A stretch of 64,000 nt of DNA, taken from assembly GCF_003732705.1 (NCBI RefSeq), contig NZ_MOBR01000009.1:562401-626400 (forward strand). The letters run 5' to 3'. This stretch comes from Pseudomonas frederiksbergensis (GTDB lineage: Bacteria; Pseudomonadota; Gammaproteobacteria; Pseudomonadales; Pseudomonadaceae). The notes beneath the pieces are model-generated. The model had not been told where the DNA came from and did not search any database. It saw only the letters and a program-made list of their open reading frames with translations. Of this stretch, positions 40,944 through 61,800 are shown one piece after another. Position numbers and translations under genes: made by a program. Numbering within the stretch: position 1 is the first letter of the stretch; each line of letters begins with the position of its first letter.

Positions 40944-40951
<8 letters not shown>
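25817..40951 (+). CDS. Mycin-type NRPS subunit 1 (Ser-Dab-Gly-Hse plus broken fifth module)
   Basis: A 5044-residue synthetase making the first half of a SyrE-type lipopeptide. Domain order: acylating C-A(Ser)-T, C-A(Dab)-T, E/C-A(Gly)-T, C-A(Hse)-T, E/C-[A remnant]-T. Codes read are DVWHLSLIDK (Ser), DLEHNTTVSK (Dab), DILQLGVIWK (Gly) and DLKNVGSDVK (close to the DLKNFGSDVK I associate with homoserine). E/C domains with HHLLGHEGD and HHLLGHAGD follow the Dab and Hse modules, predicting D-Dab and D-Hse. Ser-Dab-Gly-Hse equals the first four residues of syringotoxin. The fifth A domain lacks about 310 residues. I start at ATG 25817, where the sequence becomes NRPS-like; ATG 25736 is an alternative. 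The C-terminal tail (YESEVLLDLERELASLSESD) looks like a docking helix, and the stop overlaps the next gene by 8 nt. Confidence 0.94.
25868..28970 (+). other. Mycin module 1: acylating C - A(Ser) - T
   Basis: The C domain begins LASVQQGIWLDQM and has HHLVTDG; at the chain start it should join the fatty acid to Ser. The A domain gives DVWHLSLIDK from FDVSVWEFF, LHFVPSML, LCSGEAL and NLYGPTEAAID. The T domain has LGGHS near 28850-28870. Confidence 0.9.
29014..32150 (+). other. Mycin module 2: C - A(Dab) - T
   Basis: An LCL-type C domain with HHIVSDG (29427-29447) and an A domain with DLEHNTTVSK, the diaminobutyrate code, from FDLSVEEIF, LHLTAAHW, NVTGDAL and TYGPTEATVS. The T domain has LGGHS near 32030-32045. 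No Dab biosynthesis gene lies in the window. Confidence 0.88.
32200..35400 (+). other. Mycin module 3: E/C - A(Gly) - T
   Basis: A dual E/C domain (HHLLGHEGD at 32344-32372, HHMVSDH) and an A domain with DILQLGVIWK, a classic Gly code. The T domain has LGGHS near 35285. Confidence 0.88.
35440..38600 (+). other. Mycin module 4: C - A(Hse-like) - T
   Basis: An LCL-type C domain (HHIVTDG) and an A domain with DLKNVGSDVK from FDLTQKNIL, INMSPSAF, VLGGEPI and SYGPTECSDV. Homoserine is the best fit from memory; Asn/Asp-like substrates cannot be excluded. Confidence 0.72.
38640..40850 (+). other. Mycin module 5: E/C - truncated A - T
   Basis: An intact-looking E/C domain (HHLLGHAGD, HHMVSDH) runs straight into the last third of an A domain. 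From LLVEFSQT (about 40030) to RLYVLDPAG (40103) there are only ~80 bp, against ~1020 bp in module 3. Motifs A1-A5, including the ATP loop and all specificity residues, are gone. What remains is A6 (GEIHVGG), A7 (YKSGDLGRW), a degraded A8 (GGVRIEASEIE) and A10 with its Lys (NGKLDRR). The T domain keeps LGGHS. Confidence 0.9.
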
Positions 40952-54518
<13,567 letters not shown>

Positions 54519-54527
54519 CAGCACGTT

Positions 54528-54554
54528 TAAAAGCCGACCGTTGGTCGGCTTTTA
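54528..54554 (+). terminator. Rho-independent terminator after mycin NRPS
   Basis: AAAAGCCGACC and GGTCGGCTTTT form a perfect 11-bp stem with a short loop, ending in a T run, about 10 bp after the TE stop. It separates the mycin genes from the luxR-type gene. Confidence 0.9.
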
Positions 54555-54930
54555 CCTACAGATTTGTCCTACAACTTACAAATGATGGCCATTTGGACGT
54601 CATTTATTCCGGTGAGCTTGTGAACTTCAAAAAAGGTTCTACCTTTCAAATGCTTATATCGCTGACAAACGCTAGTTTCGAACAAATGTTTCTCACGGCA
54701 CGGAGGCCGGTATCTATGGCAATTGACGCCAATTTTGTGACAGGGCTGTCCCTGTATCCCCCTACATACACCTATAAACGTGTAGGTTTTAATAATTCAC
54801 CCACGCTGAATCGATTTAGTCGTGCACTAAATCAATGAAACGCGACGGTGGAAATTTGACATGGGGGCAGGGTTATTTTCGACCGGGCGGTCGGAAACCA
54901 GGTCAGCCAGCGATTTTGGTATGCAGGCTT
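54555..54930 (+). promoter_or_regulatory. AT-rich upstream region of luxR-type gene with palindromes
   Basis: About 375 bp, clearly lower in GC than the flanks. It contains the perfect palindrome ACAGGG-CTGT-CCCTGT (54740-54755), the inverted pair CCTACA/TGTAGG (54761-54786) and a -10-like TATAAA at 54773-54778 placed 17 bp after the first palindrome. That spacing would suit an activator overlapping the -35 position. No syr-syp-box-like site was found here. Confidence 0.5.
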
Positions 54931-55761
54931 ATGAATCGAATCAGTAGCGTACGAAATATAGAGAATCCGCATATCTATTTCGAACTAGGGAAACTGATTT
55001 CAAGCGTAGGGCATGAACACTTCGTTGCGAATATGCACCAACTGATCGGGACCTCAGTGTCCATCAGCCTGGTGGAACTCAGCGAATGGACAACAGACGA
55101 CAGCCAGGGAAGCGTCATCGACATTCAATCCCTTGGCAACGCAGGCCTCCCAGAGGACATCGCGTCGCCCTCCCTCCCTTGTTCGATTACCCCCCGGCAA
55201 CGAGACGAACACCCACTCATGCAACGGATTCTTGAAGTGGACGATTCCATCCTGATTCACATGAATGCGCCGATGATGGACGCCAAGGGCTATCAGCTCA
55301 GCAGCGCGACCCATCAATGCAGCCTGGTTTCGGGCAAGGGCAATCGCCGTTGCGTGATCTCGTTGCATCGACCCTTGCTGGACCGTGACTTTTCCCTGAG
55401 CGAATTATCGTTTCTCAAAAACCTCTCGGAAACGCTGTTGCCGCTGGTTGAGCGGCATGCGCGGATCAGTCGTCAGGTCAGCGTACGCAAGACCGGCAGC
55501 CCCATGGCGCGGCCCGTCGTCGCCTTTGAACAGACCCCACTGCAACGGGACTTCAACGAACGCTTGACCCTGTGTGACGTGGCCCTGTCGGCACGGGAAA
55601 AAGAGGTGTGCCTGGGGCTGTTGACCGGCGGCACCGTGCCGGAGATGGCGGAAAAACTCTGCGTCAAAAACAGCTCCGTCGAAACCTACCTCAAGCGGGC
55701 GGCGGCCAAGCTCGGTGTGAGCGGTCGACACGGCCTGGCCAAATGGATGATCGGGGCGTAA
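54931..55761 (+). CDS. LuxR-family transcriptional regulator (SalA/SyrF/NunF-like)
   Basis: A 276-residue regulator with a C-terminal LuxR helix-turn-helix: LSAREKEVCLGLLTGG, then VPEMAEKLCVKNSSVETYLK and AAAKLGVSGRHGLAKW (about residues 217-275). The N-terminal ~200 residues show no recognisable autoinducer-binding or receiver signature, as in the SalA/SyrF/SyrG group that controls syringomycin and syringopeptin. It is the natural candidate to bind the syr-syp-box-like dyads elsewhere in the window. The start is uncertain: ATG 54931 has only a weak AGG close by, and the frame is open back to 54835. It stands first in a run of plus-strand genes leading to the second lipopeptide synthetase, so it could instead regulate that pathway. 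Confidence 0.85.
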   Translation: MNRISSVRNIENPHIYFELGKLISSVGHEHFVANMHQLIGTSVSISLVELSEWTTDDSQGSVIDIQSLGNAGLPEDIASPSLPCSITPRQRDEHPLMQRILEVDDSILIHMNAPMMDAKGYQLSSATHQCSLVSGKGNRRCVISLHRPLLDRDFSLSELSFLKNLSETLLPLVERHARISRQVSVRKTGSPMARPVVAFEQTPLQRDFNERLTLCDVALSAREKEVCLGLLTGGTVPEMAEKLCVKNSSVETYLKRAAAKLGVSGRHGLAKWMIGA

Positions 55762-55826
55762 TGCCCCGACTTCGACTCCGATTCCGTTAAAGCGAAGCCC
55801 CAACTCCCATACGACGAGGCTGGTCA

Positions 55827-57245
55827 ATGAGCAAGTCCCCGATGTCCCTGGCGGCCGTTGCGTTTGTTCTCGGCGGTTGTTCGCTAATACCGGACTACCA
55901 ACGGCCAGCCGCACCGGTCGCCCCGCAGTACCCGCAAAGCGCTGCGTATGCACCGGCCCAGGCGGACGGGAATGCGGCCGAACAAGGCTGGCGCGATCAG
56001 TTTCGCGATCCGGCGTTGCAGCAGTTGATCCAGAGTGCCTTGAGCAACAACCGCGACCTGCGGGTGGCGGCGTTGAACGTCGAGGCCTATCGGGCGCAAT
56101 ACCAGATTCAGCGCGCCGACTTGTACCCGGCGGTGTCGGCCAGTGGTTCCGGTACGCGCCAGCGAACGCCGGCCAAGCTGTCTCCCACCGGCGAAGCCGT
56201 CACCAGCGGTTCCTACTCGGCGGGCCTGGGTATCAGCGCCTATGAACTGGACCTGTTTGGGCGCATCCGCAGTCTCAGCCAGGAAGCGATGCAGGTTTAC
56301 CTGTCCAGCGAAGAGGCCCGGCGCAGTACGCAACTGAGCCTGGTGGCCAATGTGGCCACGGCCTATCTGACGTGGCGTGCCGACCAGGAATTGCTGGTGC
56401 TGACCCAGGACACGCTCAAGTCTTATGAAGAAAGCCTGCGCCTGACCACCCGCAGCAATGCCGTCGGCGTGGCGTCCGCGCTGGACGTCAGCCAGGCCCG
56501 AACCACCGTCGAAGGTGCCCGGGCCAATCTGGCGAAGTTTCAACGGCAAGTGGCGCAAGATCTCAATGGCCTGACGTTATTGGTTGGCACCTCCGTGCCG
56601 GACAACCTGCCCGGCCTGCCGCTCGCCTCCGACCTGCTCACCGAAGTTCCGGCCGGGTTGCCATCGGACCTGTTGCAACGGCGTCCCGATATTCTGCAAG
56701 CGGAGTACCTGCTCAAGTCCGCCAATGCCGACATCGGCGCCGCCCGTGCCGCGTTCTTCCCCAGCATCACCCTGACGGCCAACGCTGGCAGCTCCAGTTC
56801 GCAACTGTCCGGGCTGTTCAAGGGTGGGTCTGGCACTTGGCTGTTCCAGCCGCAAATCAACCTGCCGATTTTCAATGCCGGCAGCCTGCGCGCCAGCCTC
56901 GATTATTCGAAAATCCAGAAAGACATCAGGGTTTCGCAATATGAGAAGTCAATCCAGTCCGCCTTCCAGGAAGTCTCCGACGGTCTGGCGGCCCGCAAGA
57001 CCTACAGCGAACAACTGACCGCGCAACGCGACCTCGTCCAGGCGAACCAGGATTACTACCGGTTGGCCGAGCGTCGCTATCGCATCGGTGTGGACAACAA
57101 CCTGACCTTTCTCGACGCACAACGCTCCCTGTTCAGTGCCCAGCAAACGCTGATCACCGACCGGCTCGCACAGCTGACCTCCGAGGTCGGGCTGTACAAG
57201 GCGCTGGGCGGAGGCTGGGCCGAACGCTTGAATGTTGCATTGTGA
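55827..57245 (+). CDS. Outer-membrane efflux lipoprotein (OprM/NodT family)
   Basis: A 472-residue TolC-like outer-membrane factor. It begins with a short lipoprotein signal, lipobox LGGC with Cys18 as the mature N-terminus. Two homologous halves with long helical repeats follow, including [16 protein letters not shown] and [20 protein letters not shown], both typical of the NodT/OprM family. Length is normal. It provides the outer-membrane exit duct for an inner-membrane pump, either RND or MacAB type. No such pump or membrane-fusion partner is seen beside it; the SyrD-like ABC exporter or genes outside the window could be partners. It follows the luxR-type gene by 65 bp, with GAGG before the ATG, and precedes the small DUF2158-like gene by 11 bp. 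Confidence 0.92.
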   Translation: MSKSPMSLAAVAFVLGGCSLIPDYQRPAAPVAPQYPQSAAYAPAQADGNAAEQGWRDQFRDPALQQLIQSALSNNRDLRVAALNVEAYRAQYQIQRADLYPAVSASGSGTRQRTPAKLSPTGEAVTSGSYSAGLGISAYELDLFGRIRSLSQEAMQVYLSSEEARRSTQLSLVANVATAYLTWRADQELLVLTQDTLKSYEESLRLTTRSNAVGVASALDVSQARTTVEGARANLAKFQRQVAQDLNGLTLLVGTSVPDNLPGLPLASDLLTEVPAGLPSDLLQRRPDILQAEYLLKSANADIGAARAAFFPSITLTANAGSSSSQLSGLFKGGSGTWLFQPQINLPIFNAGSLRASLDYSKIQKDIRVSQYEKSIQSAFQEVSDGLAARKTYSEQLTAQRDLVQANQDYYRLAERRYRIGVDNNLTFLDAQRSLFSAQQTLITDRLAQLTSEVGLYKALGGGWAERLNVAL

Positions 57246-57256
57246 GGGCAATGAAA

Positions 57257-57442
57257 ATGAACACATTCGAACCAGGTGAATACGTTCGCTTACGCGCGGG
57301 CGGCAGGAAAATGATCGTCAAACACCCCTCCTTCACTTCCGATTTGCCGGGCACGCCGTTGGTGCCTTGTGAATACCGGGAGAAAAAACGCACGGTGCTG
57401 GGCTTCTATTCGGCACGCGATCTGATCGCCGCGCCGGCCTAG
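57257..57442 (+). CDS. DUF2158/YodC-like small protein
   Basis: A 61-residue protein with FEPGEYVRLRAGGRKMIV at the N-terminus, recalling the YodC/DUF2158 pattern (F-x-G-D-x-V-x-L-K-S-G-G-P-x-M-T-V). Next come PCEYREKKRTVLGFY and a C-terminal DLIAAPA. GAGGG lies 8 nt before ATG 57257, which I prefer to ATG 57251 (2-nt spacing). Function of the family is unknown to me. It is packed between the efflux lipoprotein (11 bp) and the glycosyltransferase (37 bp), so it is co-transcribed with them. It is not an MbtH protein: the MbtH tryptophan motifs are absent. Confidence 0.72.
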   Translation: MNTFEPGEYVRLRAGGRKMIVKHPSFTSDLPGTPLVPCEYREKKRTVLGFYSARDLIAAPA

Positions 57443-57479
57443 GCCGCAACTGCCAGATCACTCAACAGGACGGATTCTT

Positions 57480-58748
57480 ATGCATGTGATCATTACGGCC
57501 ATCGGCTCCGCCGGTGACGTTCATCCCTTTGTCGGTATCGGCCGCGCGCTCGCCGCACGGGGGCACCGGATAACCTTTTGCGCCAGCGCCGCGTTCGCCC
57601 CGCTCATCGAGCGCTGCGGCTTTACCTTTTTGCCATTGGGCACCGCCGAGGAGTATGAGGCGGTCATGGCCGACCCGGCGTTATGGCGCACGAGAACCTC
57701 GCTGCCCACCCTCTGGAAAAGCGTCGCCGGTACGTTGCGCGATCAGTACCGGCTGCTGGAGGCCGCGTGTGACGACGAGACGGTGATGCTCGGTTCCCTG
57801 TGGGCGTTTTCGGCCCGCCTGCTCCAGGAAAAACACGGCATCCCGCTGATCACCGCGCAAGTCTCGCCGTTCGGTTTCTGGTCGGCGGCTTCCCCCTCGG
57901 TGCATCCACCGGGCACCAACCTGCCGGGTTTTGTGCCTACCCCGGTGAAACGCCTGGTGCTGCGTCTGGTCGAGCGGACCTTTCTGGACGGGCTCATGAA
58001 GCCGGAACTCAATCGCTTCCGCCGCGAGTTGGGCTTGCCGCCGACCAAGCGGATTATCAGCGAATGGATCTGCTCACCCGACGGGGTGTTGGGCTTGTTC
58101 CCGCAGTGGTTCGCCGAGGTGGCATCGGACTGGCCGAGCCACACCGTGTTGACCGGTTTTCCACTGTTCGACGAATCCGGTTTCCAGCAACGCGACAGCG
58201 AACTGGACGACTTTCTCAGTGAAGAATCTCCGGTGGTCTTTACTCCCGGCTCGACCCAGGTCAATGGCGAGGAATATTTCGCCGCTGCCGTGGCCGCGCT
58301 GAAAGCGGTCAACCGCCGTGGCGTGTTCCTGACCCGGCAACCGGTGGACCTGGCGATGGCCGCCGCCGGGCAAATCCTGGTGCGCCGCTATGTGCCGATG
58401 AGTCGCATCCTGCCTCATACCGCCGCGTTGGTGCACCACGGTGGCGTCGGCACCACGGCACTGGCGTTGGCCGCCGGCGTACCGCAAGTGGCGACCCCGT
58501 TTGCCCATGACCAGTTCGACAATGCGGCGCGCATGGAGCGTCTGGGTTGCGGCGTGAGCTTATTGCCTCCGGCCTCCGGCGAAGCGTTGGCCAAGGCACT
58601 GGACACGGTGTTGACCAGTCCTGAGGTGCGCGCCAATTGCGCTCGCTATCGCGCGCTGATTCCCAGCGGCGAAAGCGCCAGTGAAGCCGCCGCGCTGCAA
58701 GTCGAGGCACTGGCACTCGCTCGGGTGAAGACGTCGCGCGTCGCGTAA
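57480..58748 (+). CDS. RhlB-like glycosyltransferase (GT1/UGT fold), probable rhamnosyltransferase
   Basis: A 422-residue GT-B enzyme. The start IGSAGDVHPFVGIGRALAAR, the middle GSLWAFSARLLQEKHGIPLI and QVSPFGFWSA, and FPQWFAEVASDWP with TGFPLFD all recall P. aeruginosa RhlB, which joins dTDP-L-rhamnose to hydroxyalkanoate lipids. The C-terminal donor site VHHGGVGTTALALAAGVPQV with HDQFDNAARMERLGCG is typical of the UGT family. ATG 57480 has AGGA 9 nt upstream. It lies 134 bp before an NRPS that starts with an acylating C domain and a Ser module. This suggests that a 3-hydroxyacyl chain of that product is rhamnosylated, as in brabantamides. Sugar and acceptor are inferred from family resemblance and context. 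Confidence 0.85.
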   Translation: MHVIITAIGSAGDVHPFVGIGRALAARGHRITFCASAAFAPLIERCGFTFLPLGTAEEYEAVMADPALWRTRTSLPTLWKSVAGTLRDQYRLLEAACDDETVMLGSLWAFSARLLQEKHGIPLITAQVSPFGFWSAASPSVHPPGTNLPGFVPTPVKRLVLRLVERTFLDGLMKPELNRFRRELGLPPTKRIISEWICSPDGVLGLFPQWFAEVASDWPSHTVLTGFPLFDESGFQQRDSELDDFLSEESPVVFTPGSTQVNGEEYFAAAVAALKAVNRRGVFLTRQPVDLAMAAAGQILVRRYVPMSRILPHTAALVHHGGVGTTALALAAGVPQVATPFAHDQFDNAARMERLGCGVSLLPPASGEALAKALDTVLTSPEVRANCARYRALIPSGESASEAAALQVEALALARVKTSRVA

Positions 58749-58882
58749 CCGGTTTTTTCCAGACTCACCTTAACCGCTGATTCCAGCAACGGACTCCTGA
58801 CCTCCGTTGCTTCGCCACGCCTGCGCGAAGCCTCGGTCGTCACGTTTTTCATCAGTTTTGGGCCAGGCCCACGGAGAACTCT

Positions 58883-61800
58883 ATGACTCAGGCCAAGCCC
58901 GTTTCGGGTGACCTGCTTTACCCGCTGACGGCCCCGCAACTGGATATCTGGCTGGATCAGCGGCTGCACGAAGATTCGCCGCTGTACAACATCGGCGGTT
59001 ATGCCCGGATCAACGGCGCGGTGGATGCGACCCGGATGCAGCACGCAATCGACCAGGTAGTCAGTCGCCACGACGCGTTGCGCACGCAACTGGTGCCAGG
59101 CTCGGCCGATCATCCCTTGCCGCGCCAACGATTCCTGGCGTCGGTCAGCGCGGCGTATTCCTTGATCGATGTCTCCGCACAGGCCGATCCCGAGGCCGCC
59201 GCATTGGCGCTGCTGGAAGAAAACCTGCAAACGCCGTTCTCCTTTGACGACGGTTTGCTGTTTCGTACGGACCTGCTGAAGGTCCGCGAAGACCTCTATT
59301 ACTTTTTCTTCAATTGCCATCACCTGATTGTCGATGGCTGGTCGTTTGCGATGATTGGCAAGGCCATCAGCGAGGCCTATTCCGCCTCGGCACCGATGCT
59401 GCCAGCACCGAGTTATCAAACCTATCTCGAACAGCAAGGCAGCGATAAAGCCTCGGCGGCGTTCCAGCGTCAACGCCACTACTGGCTGGAAAAATACCGC
59501 ACGTTGCCCGAACCGCTGCTCGCGCCCCGCCCGGAAAGCCGCGTCGGGCCAGGCCTGACGCCGAGCCAGAACCACACCTGGCGCTTGCCGCGTGCACTTT
59601 ACAATCGCCTCGGCGAACTGACCAAAGCCAGCGGCCAGGGGTCGATTTTCCATGTGATGCTGGGCGCGCTGTACAGCTACTTCGCCCGAGTGGCCCAACG
59701 TGACGAGATCGTGATCGGCCTGCCGATCCTTAACCGCGCCAACGCCGCGCACAAGGCTACGGTCGGGTTGTTTGTCGGCATGAGTCCGGTGCGCCTGAGC
59801 CTCGGCACCGATCTGCGCTTCAGTGAACTGGTCGGCAAGATTGCCCTGACGCTCAAGCAGGATTACCGCTATCAGCGTTACCCGTTAAGCGAATTGAACC
59901 GTGAACTCGGGCTGCAGAATCAGGGTCGGCGGCAGTTGTTCGACCTTGTCGTGTCCTTCGAGCAAGACCAGGACACCTGGTACGACGCAACCCTCGCGCA
60001 CCCGGTCAAACTCAGTAACGGCTATGAACAGAATCCCCTGGCGATGCACGTGCGAGAGGCCGGGCCGGACGACGATGTGTGGATGCATTTCATCTACAAC
60101 GAGGCTTACTTCGACACGGCGCAGATCGAGGCGCTGCAACTGCGTTTTATGCGCATCCTCCACGGTGTGGCGGCTGATTTCGACGTGCCGGTCAACGCCC
60201 TGGAACTGATGCCCGCCACTGAACGCCAGGTGCTGGATGACTGGAATCGCACCGATGTTGATTACCCGAAGACCCCGCTACTGCATCAGTTGATCGAGGC
60301 ACAGGTCGCGGCTCGCCCGGACGCGATTGCCGTGCGTTTCGAGCAACAATCTCTGACCTACGACGCGCTGAACCGCCAGGCCAATCAATTGGCCCATGCC
60401 TTGCTGGAAAACGGCATTCGCCCGGACGACCGCGTGGCCATTTGCGTGGAGCGCAGTCTGCAGATGGTAGTGGGTCTGCTGGGCATTCTGAAAGCCGGCG
60501 CAGCCTACGTGCCGCTGGATCCGGGCTATCCCGCCGACCGCTTGAGCCATATGCTCAGCGACAGCACGCCCGTCGCCCTGATCACCACTCGCACCTTGCT
60601 GACCAGCCTGCCTGCCGTGACGGTGCCGGTGTTGTGCCTCGACACCGACCACCAACGCCTCGCCCGGCAACCGCTTGAAAACCCCGTCCTTGACCTGACG
60701 CCGCAACATCTCGCGTATGTGATTTACACCTCCGGCTCCACGGGCCTGCCCAAAGGCGTGATGAACCAGCATGACGGCGTCGTCAACCGTCTGCTCTGGG
60801 CCCGGGATGCTTATGGCGTCGATGAACGCAGCATCATCCTGCAGAAGACCCCGTTCAGTTTCGATGTGTCGGTCTGGGAATTTTTCCTGCCGTTGCTCAG
60901 CGGCGCGCAACTGGTGGTGGCCGCGCCCGGCGGGCATCAGGATCCTGGCTATTTGATGGATCTCATGGAGAGCACCGGCATCACGCTGCTGCATTTCGTG
61001 CCGTCGATGTTGCAGGTGTTTCTCGACCAGGCCGAGCCCCGGCGTTTGCCTGAACTCAAGCAGGTGCTGTGCAGTGGCGAAGCGTTGCCGTATGCCTTGC
61101 AGGAACGTTTTTTCGAGCGCCTGCCGCAGGTGCAATTGCACAACCTCTACGGTCCCACCGAAGCGGCCATCGACGTCACGGCCTGGCATTGCCGGCCCGG
61201 CGTGCACAACGGCATCGTGCCGATCGGCCAGCCCATCGCCAATACGCAGCTGCATGTGCTCGACGGCAACCTGCAACGGTTACCTCCGGGCATTGCTGGT
61301 GAGTTGCACATCGGTGGCATCGGTGTCGCGCGGGGCTACCTGAATCGCCCGGAACTTACGGCCGAACGGTTTATTCGCGATCCATTCCAGGCCGATCCTC
61401 AGGCGCGCTTGTACAAGACCGGCGATCTGGGGCGTTGGTTGGCGGATGGCAGCCTCGAATACCTGGGACGCAATGATTTCCAGGTGAAAATTCGGGGCCT
61501 GCGCATTGAGTTGGGCGAGATCGAATCGCGGCTGATGGCGTGCGAAGGCGTCAAGGAAGCGGTGGTGATCGCCCGTCAGCAAACCGAAGGCGATGCCTGG
61601 CTGTGCGGCTACTTTGTCGGTGAACCGGGTGTTGAGCTGTCAGCCCAGACATTGCAGAAGGTTTTGCAGCAGCAAGTCCCGGACTACATGGTGCCCTGGC
61701 ACCTGATTCAACTTGAGCAATTCCCGTTGAACGTCAACGGCAAGCTCGACCGCAAGGCCCTGCCCGAGCCCGACGAAACCCTGGGCCGCCGCGATACAAC

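Noticed and set aside
54593..54838. 81-codon ORF in the AT-rich region before the luxR-type gene
   Set aside because: No ribosome-binding site, no recognisable motif, and it covers the palindromes and the likely promoter.
57257..57442. MbtH-like protein for the NRPSs
   Set aside because: Size is right, but the conserved Trp and Pro motifs of MbtH are missing; the N-terminus fits the YodC/DUF2158 pattern better.
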